This document shows positions 1-6,631 of a DNA stretch of 10,054 nt, one piece after another; position 1 is the first letter of the stretch; each line of letters opens with the position of its first letter. The notes beneath the pieces are model-generated. The model did not search any database and had not been told where the DNA came from. It saw nothing but the letters and a program-made list of their open reading frames with translations. The stretch covers positions 1,920-11,973 of the forward strand of contig DUGU01000237.1 of the NCBI GenBank assembly GCA_013331215.1, written 5' to 3'. The DNA is from Methanoregulaceae archaeon. Its GTDB lineage: Archaea > Halobacteriota > Methanomicrobia > Methanomicrobiales > Methanospirillaceae. A program made the position numbers and the translations under genes.

Positions 1-245
1 GTCCCGAGCTGGTTCTCCTGGACCACGACCCTGACGGGCAGGTCGTTCTCGGTCAGGTACCGGATCACGTGCTCCTTGCGGTACCCGACGACAACGATGA
101 TCTCCCGGATGCCGTTCGCCAGGAGGGCGTCGATCACGTACTTCAGGATGGGCGTGTTCGCGACCGGGACGAGGGCCTTGGGCCTCGACCTGGTCAGGGG
201 GCGAAGGCGGGTGCCCTCCCCCGCCGCGAGAATGACAGCCTGCAT
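1..245 (-). CDS. Sugar-1-phosphate nucleotidyltransferase, N-terminal part (runs off the left edge)
   Basis: The first 81 residues are visible; the rest lies outside the window. They carry the nucleotidyltransferase signature LAAGEGTRLRPLT (residues 6-18), the conserved lysine in SRPKALVPVANTPIL (K23) and the start of the QLG motif near residue 78. These enzymes join a sugar 1-phosphate to an NTP in the cytoplasm, giving a nucleotide sugar and pyrophosphate. Nearly every position of the visible part aligns with the complete gene immediately upstream, so the two are tandem paralogues. The ATG is preceded by a GGAGA ribosome binding site five bases away, which overlaps the TAG stop of the upstream gene. 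The 9-base gap implies co-transcription and probably coupled translation. Whether it also has a C-terminal beta-helix domain, and which sugar and nucleotide it uses, cannot be seen. Confidence 0.92.
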   Translation of the reverse strand, partial: MQAVILAAGEGTRLRPLTRSRPKALVPVANTPILKYVIDALLANGIREIIVVVGYRKEHVIRYLTENDLPVRVVVQENQLG

Positions 246-254
246 GGGACTCTC

Positions 255-1457
255 CTATGACTGGAACGATGTTCCCTCGTCGATCCACCCCTCGACGAAC
301 GAGTGCGGAGCGATATTCACGCCGGGGCCGATCACGGTCCCGACGTTGACCGAGCAGTTGATCCCGAGGTTCACGTGGTCCCCGACGATGGCGCCGAGCT
401 TCCGGCGCCCCGTATTCCTGCCGGCCACCTTCACAATGGCGTGGTCGTTTCTGAGGTTCGCGAGCTTCGATCCGGCCCCGAAGTTGCAGTGGCTCCCGAT
501 CACGGAGTCCCCCACGTAGTTGAAGTGCGGGATCTTCGTGTCGGGGAGCACGATCGTGTTCTTGAGTTCGGTCGCGTGGCCGACGTGGCAGCGGTCGCCG
601 ACCGAGGTCGACGGACGCAGGTACGCGTGCGGCCCGATCTTACATCCTTTGCCGATGATGCACGGTCCCTCGATATAGGTGCCGGCCATCACGACCGTCC
701 CCTTGCCGATCGAGACCGGGCCTTTCAGCACGACCCCGTCCTCGACCTCGCCATCGATCGCGGGCACGAGGGCCGCGAGCAGGCGCGAGTTCGCGTCGAG
801 CAGGTCCCAGGGATAGCCCATGTCGAGCCAGCTCTCGAGCATGTGCGAGCGCAGCCGCCGTTCGCGGACGTACTCCGCGAGCGCGTCGGTCAGCTCGTAC
901 TCGCCGCGGCTCGAGACGCCGATCCGGTCGATCAGGGCGAAGATCTCCTCGTCGAACCGGTAGACCCCGGCATTGATCAGCTCGCTCTTCGGGTCGGGCG
1001 ACTTCTCCTCGAGGCCGGTGATGAACCCGTCCTCGCAGGTGACGACGCCGAAGTCCTGTGGGTGGTCGGTCCGGTGGATCCCCATGACCGGGCCGTCCAT
1101 GGCCGCGATCGCGGCGATATCGTCAGAACCGACGATCATGTCCCCGTTCATCAGCAGGAACGGCCCCGAGACCAGGCCCGCGCAGACGCGGACCGCGTCG
1201 GCCGTGCCGAGCTGCTGCCGCTGGGCCACGTACCGGATACGGCAGCCGAAGGCGCCGCCGTCGCCGAAGTGCTCCCGGATCTCTCGCTCGCCGTAGCCGA
1301 CCACGAGTACGAACCGGGTGAAGCCCGCCCGGACTGCGGCCGCGATCAGGTGTTCGAGGATCGGGCGGTTCGCGACCGGGAGCATCACCTTCGGCCGCGA
1401 GGCCGTCAGCGGGCGCATCCGTTTGCCCTCGCCCGCAGCGAGGATCACGCATTGCAT
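255..1457 (-). CDS. Bifunctional sugar-1-phosphate nucleotidyltransferase / acyltransferase (archaeal GlmU-like)
   Basis: This 400-aa protein has two domains. Residues 1 to about 230 are a Rossmann-like nucleotidyltransferase with LAAGEGKRMRPLT (6-18), K23, QLGTADAV (83-90) and NGDM (104-107), where the aspartate should bind the metal. Residues about 240-390 form a left-handed beta-helix with hexapeptide repeats such as IGKGCKIGPHAYL and the GlmU-like stretch HFNYVGDSVIG (311-321). The layout and length match archaeal enzymes such as Sulfolobus tokodaii ST0452, which uses sugar 1-phosphates and acetylates amino-sugar 1-phosphates, a step toward UDP-GlcNAc. The substrate here is inferred. The start lies ten bases after an AGGAGG site; a GTG one codon upstream (1460) has a more usual 7-base spacing. 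It is the first gene of a pair with the truncated paralogue. The upstream open frame to 1769 overlaps the neighbouring gene and has no family features. Confidence 0.93.
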   Translation of the reverse strand: MQCVILAAGEGKRMRPLTASRPKVMLPVANRPILEHLIAAAVRAGFTRFVLVVGYGEREIREHFGDGGAFGCRIRYVAQRQQLGTADAVRVCAGLVSGPFLLMNGDMIVGSDDIAAIAAMDGPVMGIHRTDHPQDFGVVTCEDGFITGLEEKSPDPKSELINAGVYRFDEEIFALIDRIGVSSRGEYELTDALAEYVRERRLRSHMLESWLDMGYPWDLLDANSRLLAALVPAIDGEVEDGVVLKGPVSIGKGTVVMAGTYIEGPCIIGKGCKIGPHAYLRPSTSVGDRCHVGHATELKNTIVLPDTKIPHFNYVGDSVIGSHCNFGAGSKLANLRNDHAIVKVAGRNTGRRKLGAIVGDHVNLGINCSVNVGTVIGPGVNIAPHSFVEGWIDEGTSFQS

Positions 1458-1650
1458 CACAGAACTGCCTCCTGGTTGTACGCCGCCGATGGATCCCGGA
1501 CCCTGTCCGAGGTCGTCCGGAGCGGCGGCGCACGGCACCATTTGTCGGCGACCCAGCCGGGTAGCGGACCGGGAACGATGGACCCGCCGGTGCCGTGAAT
1601 CATTCCCGAAGCATTTGTCCTCACCCGATATGAGGCTTCGTAAGTCCTCA
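1458..1650 (-). promoter_or_regulatory. Intergenic region, likely promoter/leader of the nucleotidyltransferase pair
   Basis: About 190 bases separate the stop of the DUF364-like gene from the nucleotidyltransferase start, in contrast to the overlapping joints upstream, so a separate promoter or processing site is plausible. On the minus strand TGAGGAC occurs twice about 28 bases apart (1644-1650 and within 1615-1623). An imperfect inverted repeat with 5-base arms TGAGG/CCTCA spans 1631-1650 and overlaps the stop codon. I see no convincing TATA box and no poly-T terminator, so the function remains a guess. Confidence 0.3.
1468..1473 (-). promoter_or_regulatory. Ribosome binding site of the complete nucleotidyltransferase
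   Basis: A full AGGAGG on the minus strand lies 10 bases before the ATG at 1457 and 7 bases before the adjacent GTG at 1460. It rules out the much longer upstream reading frame and limits the real start to one of these two neighbouring codons. Confidence 0.75.
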
Positions 1651-2253
1651 TCGTCCGTACGGGCACCAGTGGGGGAGGTCGACGAGTGCGGCCGTACCGC
1701 CCGTCGAGGGGCCGACCAGCAGGATCTCCGAGCCGGGTTTCGCGTGCTCGACCTCGTCGAGCCCGGCATCGGTCACGAGCCCCTGGCCGAGCACGATCAT
1801 AACCCCGGCGTCCCCGGCCCGGTCAGCAAGCCGGTCGGCGAACGCATGCTCGAGGAGGGGCGACGCACCGACCAGGCGGACCGTTCGGCCGGCAGTCTTC
1901 GCCGTGAGCTGCCGCAGGCAGGGAGGACGATCCTCGATCGTGCAGCCCCGAAGGTTCCGGGCGAAACCGAAGAACCCGGTGACCGCGTTGATCACGGCGC
2001 CGGCGGCAGAGCGCTCTCGCTCGCCTGCGAGCGGGGCGCCGAAGAGCATGGAGACCTTCACCCGCGCCTCGATCGGTGCGCCCGTCACGAACTGCGCGAT
2101 CCTGCCTCCGTAGCCTGCTTCGAGCGGGACCCCGCGCTCGTACGGGCAGATGAGGGCGTCGTGGTTGCGCACGATCTCGATCGCGCCGTCCTCGGCCCCG
2201 GTTCCTTCGATCCGGGTGCGGAGCGTATCGGCCGCGCGCACGAAGAGGTTCAC
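1648..2253 (-). CDS. DUF364-like protein (possible heavy-metal chelation / Rossmann-like domain)
   Basis: This 201-aa protein is probably cytoplasmic, with no signal peptide or membrane segment. The N-terminal half ends in a helix-like stretch AGAVINAVTGF (85-95). The C-terminal half begins with a strand TVRLVGASPLLE (124-135) and ends with MIVLGQGLVTDAGLDE (152-167) and ILLVGPSTGG (177-186). This order (a G-A-I-NA helix, a Rossmann-like strand, a G-x-x-L-V-T loop and a LxGPS strand) resembles DUF4213/DUF364 proteins, called putative heavy-metal chelation proteins. The match is from memory of the family pattern and is tentative. Cysteines at 36, 104, 112 and 197 and His195 near the C-terminus (HWCPYG) could bind metal. 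Translation starts at a GTG that overlaps the upstream stop as GTGA, so it is coupled to the cyclase gene and is last in the sufC run. Confidence 0.75.
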   Translation of the reverse strand: MNLFVRAADTLRTRIEGTGAEDGAIEIVRNHDALICPYERGVPLEAGYGGRIAQFVTGAPIEARVKVSMLFGAPLAGERERSAAGAVINAVTGFFGFARNLRGCTIEDRPPCLRQLTAKTAGRTVRLVGASPLLEHAFADRLADRAGDAGVMIVLGQGLVTDAGLDEVEHAKPGSEILLVGPSTGGTAALVDLPHWCPYGR

Positions 2254-2852
2254 GGCCGCACCTCGAGGACGACCCGGGCCGGCGCGCCGTCCCCCCCATG
2301 GAGCCGGAGCGGGAGCGCGATCAGGCCGTACTCCCCCGGCGGGACGTCCGCGAGGTCCAGGAGCTCGATCACCCCGCCCCCCGGCCCGAGCAGGGTCCGG
2401 TGCACCGCGCCGTCCGAGCCGTCGGCCTCGATCGAGGGCGCGTCCGTGCCCACCAGACGGACCCCCTGCTCCACCAGGTATGCGGCCCCCGCGGGCGTGA
2501 GCGCCGGAAACGGCGCGACGAACTTGGTCCGGCGCGAGAACCAGGTCTTGAGGAGCAATCGCGTCGCGCCCCCGAGCCGCCCCTCGAGATCCTCCGGGCC
2601 GATCGCGGTCGCCGGGGTCTCGATCAGGCGACAGGGGCCGATCAGCAGGTCGAGGGGGAGGCGGTCCACGGTCCGGCCGTCGAAGAGGTAGTGGTCCGGC
2701 GCGTCGATATGCGTGCCCGAGTGGGAACTCAGTGCAAGATCGCTGATCAGGAACCCATCGCGCTCCCGCTTCGTGATCGTCGGGACCGTGTCGCCCGGAT
2801 AGACCACGACGCCGGGCGACAGCGCCCGCGTCACGTCGAGGTATCTCACCAT
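2250..2852 (-). CDS. Cyclase-family metal-dependent hydrolase (kynurenine formamidase-like)
   Basis: This 200-aa protein matches the usual length of the cyclase/KynB family. It shows the family signature HSGTHIDAPDH (residues 44-54), in which H44, H48 and D50 bind the metal and H54 is the expected catalytic base. It also has the later TDAPSIE segment (136-142) and the conserved His151 and Glu163. Relatives hydrolyse amides, such as N-formylkynurenine, or isatin and cyclic substrates. No tryptophan-degradation gene is nearby, so kynurenine formamidase activity is not supported by context and the substrate is unknown. The ATG start MVRYLDV overlaps the end of pcm by 7 bases. Its own TGA overlaps the GTG of the DUF364-like gene. 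The frame stays open far upstream to 3521, but that part is antisense-like filler inside pcm with no family features. Confidence 0.9.
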   Translation of the reverse strand: MVRYLDVTRALSPGVVVYPGDTVPTITKRERDGFLISDLALSSHSGTHIDAPDHYLFDGRTVDRLPLDLLIGPCRLIETPATAIGPEDLEGRLGGATRLLLKTWFSRRTKFVAPFPALTPAGAAYLVEQGVRLVGTDAPSIEADGSDGAVHRTLLGPGGGVIELLDLADVPPGEYGLIALPLRLHGGDGAPARVVLEVRP

Positions 2853-3487
2853 CCGTGCTCCCCTATCAGGGGCACGAACCGGACGGGGCCCGCAGACTCG
2901 TGGACGAGGCGGGCACCCTGCCGCCGAATCCGGACCAGCTCCTGCAGGTCGCGCCCCCCCACGGGCGCGACGAACCGCCCGTTGTCGGCGAGCTGCTCGA
3001 GAAGGGGCTCCGGCACGAACGGCGCGGCCGCAGTCACGAGGATCGCATTGTAGGGCGCAAGCGCCGGCCAGCCCTGGGTCCCGTCGCCGACGTGAACCTC
3101 GACGTTCGTGGCCCCGACCCGCGCGAGGTTCGCCCGCGCCGCCTCCGCCACCTCGGGCAGCCGCTCGACCGTGACCACGCGCTCGCAGAGGAGAGAGAGG
3201 ACAGCGGCCTGATACCCCGAACCGGCCCCTATCTCGAGCACCCGGTCCTCCGGCCCGGGCTCGAGCATCGCGGTCATCAGCGCGACGATATACGGCTGGG
3301 AGATCGTCTGGCCCGCCCCGATGGGCAGGGGCATGTCGTCGTAGGCGGCCCGTTCGTACCCCGGCGGGACGAAGAGGTGGCGGGGCACGCCCCGCATCGC
3401 CTCGAGCACCCGCTCGTCGCGAACCCCTCTTGCCGCGATCTGGTGCTCGACCATTGCATGGCGCATGGATATGTACGGATCCTGCAT
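2846..3487 (-). CDS. pcm: Protein-L-isoaspartate O-methyltransferase
   Basis: The enzyme uses S-adenosylmethionine to methylate isoaspartyl residues in aged proteins, starting their return to normal aspartate. The 213-aa sequence has all family motifs: GQTISQPYIVA (59-69) near the N-terminus, the SAM-binding motif I VLEIGAGSGYQ (83-93), VGDGTQGW (133-140) and TAAAP (152-156). The start MQDPYISM lies 2 bases after the sufB stop, with a weak AGGA immediately before the ATG; Met8 is an alternative start. Spacing and strand place it third in the sufC-sufB run, suggesting co-expression of cluster assembly and protein repair. Nothing is missing or broken. Confidence 0.96.
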   Translation of the reverse strand: MQDPYISMRHAMVEHQIAARGVRDERVLEAMRGVPRHLFVPPGYERAAYDDMPLPIGAGQTISQPYIVALMTAMLEPGPEDRVLEIGAGSGYQAAVLSLLCERVVTVERLPEVAEAARANLARVGATNVEVHVGDGTQGWPALAPYNAILVTAAAPFVPEPLLEQLADNGRFVAPVGGRDLQELVRIRRQGARLVHESAGPVRFVPLIGEHGW

Positions 3488-3489
3488 TC

Positions 3490-4602
3490 CTAGAACCCGG
3501 ACTCCGCAGCGTCGATGGCACCGTCGATCTGCCGCTGGAGCATCTCCGGGAGCCCCCGGATCTTTACATCGAGGAAGCCCCTGATAATCGTTGCGGTCGC
3601 GGTCTCCTCGTCGAGCCCGCGGGACATGAGATACTCGATCTCGTCCCGCGCTATCCTGCCGACGGCGGCTTCGTGCGAGAGCTCCGTCTCGACCACGGAC
3701 CCCGCGATCTCGGGGATCGCGTGGATCAGGCCGTCCTTGAGGATCAGGCCCCGGCACTCGATGTGCCCCCTCGTCTCCGGCACTTCGCCCCGGATCTCCC
3801 CGCGACTGATGATCGTACCGCCGCGCGTGATCATCCGGCTCACGATCTCGGCCGACGTCCCCGGCGCCGCTAGGATCGCGCGCGAGCCGAGGTCGAGCGT
3901 CGAGCCCGGGTGCGCGACCACGACCGACGAGAACCGTGCGACCGCGTTCTCCCCCTTCAGGGTCGCGGTGGGGTACATGTCGATATGCCGGACGGGCTGC
4001 ATGCAGACATAGTTCGAGAGGAAGACCCCCCCTTCTTCGATGATCGAGGCCGACCGCGGGAAGACCGAGATCGATTCGGACCAGTTGTGAATCATGGTCG
4101 ACGTGACCCGGGCGTTCTTCCCGATGTAGAACTCGGTCACGCCGATATGCGAACCCCCCTTTGTCTCGGCCCCCGAGACGCAGCCCGAGATCAGGTGGAG
4201 CTCGGCCCCTTCCTCGGCGATCACGATGTTGTGAAGGTACTGGACCTTCGCGCCCGCGAGGAAGAGACAGGCCTGCAGCGGGTAGATCGCCTTCGCGCCC
4301 TTCCTCGCGATCACCGCGAACCCCTTCTGGACCTCCTGTTTCGCGACGAACTTGGTGAACTTGTCCTTGTCCCGATCGACGGCCTTCCAGTAGTAGTCCT
4401 TGAGCCAGTCGTACTTCTGCAGGGCCTCGGCGATCGGCAGCACCTCTATCCCCTCGGTCCCCGAGTGGGCGTGCCGGATCTCCTGGTCGATCTGGAAGAA
4501 GGAGCCCGAGCGCTCGGTCTCCCCGACGTCGAGCCCGGCCAGCTCGAGCCGGCCCCTGTCTTCGGCCGAGAGATCTTTCAGCTCTTCTACGTTCGCTGGC
4601 AT
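3490..4602 (-). CDS. sufB: SufB/SufD-family Fe-S cluster assembly scaffold (archaeal SmsB type)
   Basis: This 370-aa protein is the scaffold partner of SufC, on which Fe-S clusters are built in the cytoplasm. A helical N-terminal part (1 to about 100) is followed by a beta-helix core (about 105-300) and the family's C-terminal helical segment. ELSHEAAVGRI (307-317) matches the hallmark SHxA/EHEA motif, and EIEYLMSRGL (321-330) matches the FYLxxRGxxxxxA segment. It is shorter than E. coli SufB and resembles the single scaffold of the minimal archaeal SufBC (SmsCB) system. Cysteines are at 112, 141, 200 and 283. The segment IHAIPEIAGSVVETELSHE, where E. coli SufB carries its essential Cys405, has none. 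The start overlaps sufC by 16 bases and is preceded by AGGAG inside sufC, so translation is coupled. Confidence 0.95.
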   Translation of the reverse strand: MPANVEELKDLSAEDRGRLELAGLDVGETERSGSFFQIDQEIRHAHSGTEGIEVLPIAEALQKYDWLKDYYWKAVDRDKDKFTKFVAKQEVQKGFAVIARKGAKAIYPLQACLFLAGAKVQYLHNIVIAEEGAELHLISGCVSGAETKGGSHIGVTEFYIGKNARVTSTMIHNWSESISVFPRSASIIEEGGVFLSNYVCMQPVRHIDMYPTATLKGENAVARFSSVVVAHPGSTLDLGSRAILAAPGTSAEIVSRMITRGGTIISRGEIRGEVPETRGHIECRGLILKDGLIHAIPEIAGSVVETELSHEAAVGRIARDEIEYLMSRGLDEETATATIIRGFLDVKIRGLPEMLQRQIDGAIDAAESGF

Positions 4603-5318
4603 TCTTCACACTCCTGGTACCCGTGGGTCTTGATCGACTTGAGGATCTCGCGGGGGTTGCCGTGGCACTTGAAGACGCCGTCGCAGAGGACATGCCCGTA
4701 GTCGGCGTCGATGTAGTCGAGGATGTAGCCCGTGTGCGTGATGATCAGCCCGCTCTTGTGCCGTTTCACGATGTGCTGGTCCTTCTCGAGCAGACGGGAG
4801 ATCGCGGTCCCGATCAGGGAGATGTTCTCGATATCGACCCCGGACTCGGGTTCGTCGAGCATGGTGAACGTCGGGTCCTGGACGAGCAGCTGCAGCACCT
4901 CGCTCCGCTTGATCTCTCCGCCCGAGAAGCCCGCGTTCACGTCCCGGTCGAGGAACCGGTCCATGTTCAGCTCCGCGGCGAGCGCGGGGATACGCTCCCG
5001 GTGCTCGCGGGCGGTGACCTCCAGGAGCTTGCCGAGCTTGAGTCCGGCGATGGTGGGCGGGCGCTGGTAGAGCATCCCCATGCCCCGTTCGGCCCGCTCG
5101 TGCAACGGCAACCGGGTGACGTCCTCGCCGTTGAAGACGATCGAGCCGGCGGTCACCTCGTTCCCCGCAAAACCCATGATCGTCCGGAGCAGGGTCGTCT
5201 TGCCCGACCCGTTAGGCCCCATCATCACGTGGGTCTCGCCGTCGGGGATCGTGAGGTTGATGTCGTGGAGGACCTCCCGATCCCCGATCGAGACGTGCAG
5301 GTCTGTGATCTCGAGCAT
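4587..5318 (-). CDS. sufC: Fe-S cluster assembly ATPase SufC (archaeal SmsC type)
   Basis: This is the ABC-type ATPase that drives conformational change in the SufB scaffold. The 243-aa protein has Walker A GPNGSGKTT (34-42), Q-loop Gln85 in LYQRPP, signature FSGGEIKR (131-138), Walker B FTMLDEPESG (151-160) and H-loop His195 in IITHTG. The KRHKSGLIITHTGY stretch is typical of SufC rather than of transport ATPases, and there is no membrane partner nearby. The tail ECEECQRT contains a CxxC pair (C237, C240). Its codons lie where the sufB ribosome binding site and start are embedded, so the cysteines may be partly incidental. The ATG start has a GGAG site 4-5 bases away and a TATA-like box about 35 bases upstream. 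It is the first gene of a five-gene run. Confidence 0.96.
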   Translation of the reverse strand: MLEITDLHVSIGDREVLHDINLTIPDGETHVMMGPNGSGKTTLLRTIMGFAGNEVTAGSIVFNGEDVTRLPLHERAERGMGMLYQRPPTIAGLKLGKLLEVTAREHRERIPALAAELNMDRFLDRDVNAGFSGGEIKRSEVLQLLVQDPTFTMLDEPESGVDIENISLIGTAISRLLEKDQHIVKRHKSGLIITHTGYILDYIDADYGHVLCDGVFKCHGNPREILKSIKTHGYQECEECQRT

Positions 5319-5349
5319 AAAACTCCTCGCGAGATGTATCGGGCCGCGA

Positions 5350-5357
5350 GATTAAAC
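5350..5357 (-). promoter_or_regulatory. Archaeal TATA-like box for the sufC operon
   Basis: Read on the minus strand, this is GTTTAATC, the only AT-rich octamer in the GC-rich spacer. Its centre is about 36 bases before the sufC ATG, which predicts a transcription start about 10 bases before the ATG and a short leader carrying the GGAG site. The palindrome CTCGCGAG (5326-5333) covers the predicted start point and might be an operator, although such sequences arise by chance in GC-rich DNA. Confidence 0.5.
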
Positions 5358-5400
5358 CGTTGCCGATCCCCCCCCTTCACTTTCACACCGCGACCGTACC

Positions 5401-5410
5401 AGGTTATAGA
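5401..5410 (+). promoter_or_regulatory. Possible TATA-like box for a leaderless small ORF
   Basis: The stretch AGGTTATAGA stands out in a GC-rich spacer. It lies about 25 bases before the ATG at 5433, the distance expected for a leaderless archaeal transcript. No ribosome binding site is seen before that ATG, which agrees with leaderless translation. It diverges from the sufC promoter. Confidence 0.35.
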
Positions 5411-5432
5411 GCGGCCCGGCGACCTCTCCTGC

Positions 5433-5600
5433 ATGGATCGAGAGACGTTCATCCACATCGCCGAGCGCGCGGCCCGGTATCCGAATGTGCGGCGGCGGGG
5501 CCAGCTGGTCCGGCCGGCCCCCGCGACACCCGCACCGGCCGGGTTCTTCGCCGGGCTCGCGGCCCGGGCTGCCGGCTACGGCGGCTGCGCCGAGACGTAG
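5433..5600 (+). CDS. Possible small protein, 55 aa, unknown function
   Basis: The reading frame starts at ATG with MDRETFIHIAERAARYPNV. It has a charged, helix-like N-terminal third, a Pro/Ala-rich centre (RPAPATPAPAG) and an Ala/Gly-rich end with one cysteine. I do not recognise a family. In favour of a real gene: it fills the only gap between sufC and the lipoprotein gene, a TATA-like element is correctly spaced for a leaderless transcript, and its third codon positions are as GC-rich as in its neighbours. Against it: the spacer is GC-rich, so open frames persist by chance; there is no ribosome binding site; and its last 25 bases overlap the 3' end of the convergent lipoprotein gene. The frame extends upstream as the antisense of sufC, and that part is not proposed as coding. 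Confidence 0.4.
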   Translation: MDRETFIHIAERAARYPNVRRRGQLVRPAPATPAPAGFFAGLAARAAGYGGCAET

Positions 5601-6631
5601 GCCGCCGCCCCGGCCCGGTCGTACCGGTTTGCCGCGGTCCGGTTCAGGAGGTCGGCCGCTCGGTTGTACTCCTCGACGAGTCGGTCGCAGGCGGCCGTGT
5701 CGGCGCCGTATCGCGCGTACGCGGCCTCGAAGGCATCATGGTCCCCGGCCGAACGGAGCGCCTCGAGCCGGCGACGGTCCGTCTCGAGCGCGTTCCGGCG
5801 CCGGTCGATCTCGGGGCCGAGCGCGTCCACGCGCGCCCGGGCTGCCTGCCGTGCCGCGTCGATGGTCGCGGTCTCGGGAGCGGCGCCGTACACGGTCGTG
5901 CCGTTTCCGATCGGGACGACGAGCGGGGATGAGGCGAGCCGGACTCCGTTCCCGATCCCTTCGGGCACCGCCCCGACGTACGAGCCGTTCGTGACCTCGA
6001 GGTAGGCGTACCCGGAGCCGCCGTACCCGTACCCGGCCGGGCAACCGACCCCGAGGGCCATATGCTCCTCCGGCAGGAAGACGAGGAGGGCAACGCGGTA
6101 TCCCTCCCGTGCGAGGAGGCCGGCGAGCAGCAGGACCTTGTCGTCGCAGTCCCCGCTTCCGTCCGCCCACGTCTCGACCGGGTACTTCGCAGCCGTTCCC
6201 GGCGCCGAGACGTACGGGAGCTGCTGGACGGCGGCTGCCACGAGCTCGAGGTAACGGTCGCTGTCGAGCCCGCGCCGGTCGCGGGCCTCGCGGAACCCGA
6301 CGAGCAGGTCGCCATAGAACCGGTCCAGGGCAGGGTCGAGGACCTGGGCGCGGTAGGCGCCGGCGATCCACTCCTCCTCCGGGACCTCTCCCCGTATCAG
6401 CACCTCTTTCTGGCCTGTTCTCGCCCCGGCGAGGACCCCGGCGTCGATCGTCACGCCGACCGTCTCGGCCCCGTCCTCGAACTCGAACGCGTGATCGGCA
6501 GCCACCGATCCGACGGCACCCGGCACGGGCGCGATCGCCGGGTACTCGGCGCTCGGCCCGAAGAGCGCGGCGCATCCGGCCGTGGCGACGACGAGAAAGA
6601 GCACGAGCAGTGCGGCGACCCGAAGCTTCAT
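5576..6631 (-). CDS. Secreted lipoprotein with transglutaminase-like (Cys-His-Glu) domain
   Basis: This 351-aa protein begins with a signal peptide: KLR, a hydrophobic stretch (residues 5-17) and a lipobox ATAGC with the modifiable Cys20. It is therefore probably anchored outside the cytoplasmic membrane. The central part resembles a transglutaminase/cysteine-peptidase-like fold: the nucleophile candidate Cys162 in DGSGDCDDKVLLLAGLL, His190 in EEHMALGVG, and Glu212 in AYLEVTNG as the acid. A Gly/Tyr-rich loop lies between them (200-209). Residues about 255-335 are rich in Arg, Glu and Ala and probably form a coiled coil. Archaeal proteins of this type have no assigned substrate; they could cleave or cross-link peptides, or merely bind. 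The ATG overlaps the stop of the HAD phosphatase gene as ATGA, so the two are translationally coupled. The 3' end overlaps the candidate small ORF. Confidence 0.8.
   Translation of the reverse strand: MKLRVAALLVLFLVVATAGCAALFGPSAEYPAIAPVPGAVGSVAADHAFEFEDGAETVGVTIDAGVLAGARTGQKEVLIRGEVPEEEWIAGAYRAQVLDPALDRFYGDLLVGFREARDRRGLDSDRYLELVAAAVQQLPYVSAPGTAAKYPVETWADGSGDCDDKVLLLAGLLAREGYRVALLVFLPEEHMALGVGCPAGYGYGGSGYAYLEVTNGSYVGAVPEGIGNGVRLASSPLVVPIGNGTTVYGAAPETATIDAARQAARARVDALGPEIDRRRNALETDRRRLEALRSAGDHDAFEAAYARYGADTAACDRLVEEYNRAADLLNRTAANRYDRAGAAAYVSAQPP

Noticed and set aside
303..1598. A 431-codon plus-strand frame opposite the nucleotidyltransferase
   Set aside because: The minus-strand protein has full enzyme motifs, while the plus-strand product is a low-complexity Asp/Arg/Val string, a GC-content artefact.
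1458..1769. N-terminal extension of the nucleotidyltransferase to 504 residues
   Set aside because: The extra 104 residues overlap the DUF364-like gene, look random, and are bypassed by an AGGAGG site just before the family-standard start.
2853..3521. Extension of the cyclase-family hydrolase to 423 residues
   Set aside because: It would run through most of pcm in another frame, and the added part is Arg/Ala/Gly-rich filler. The ATG at 2852 gives the normal family length.
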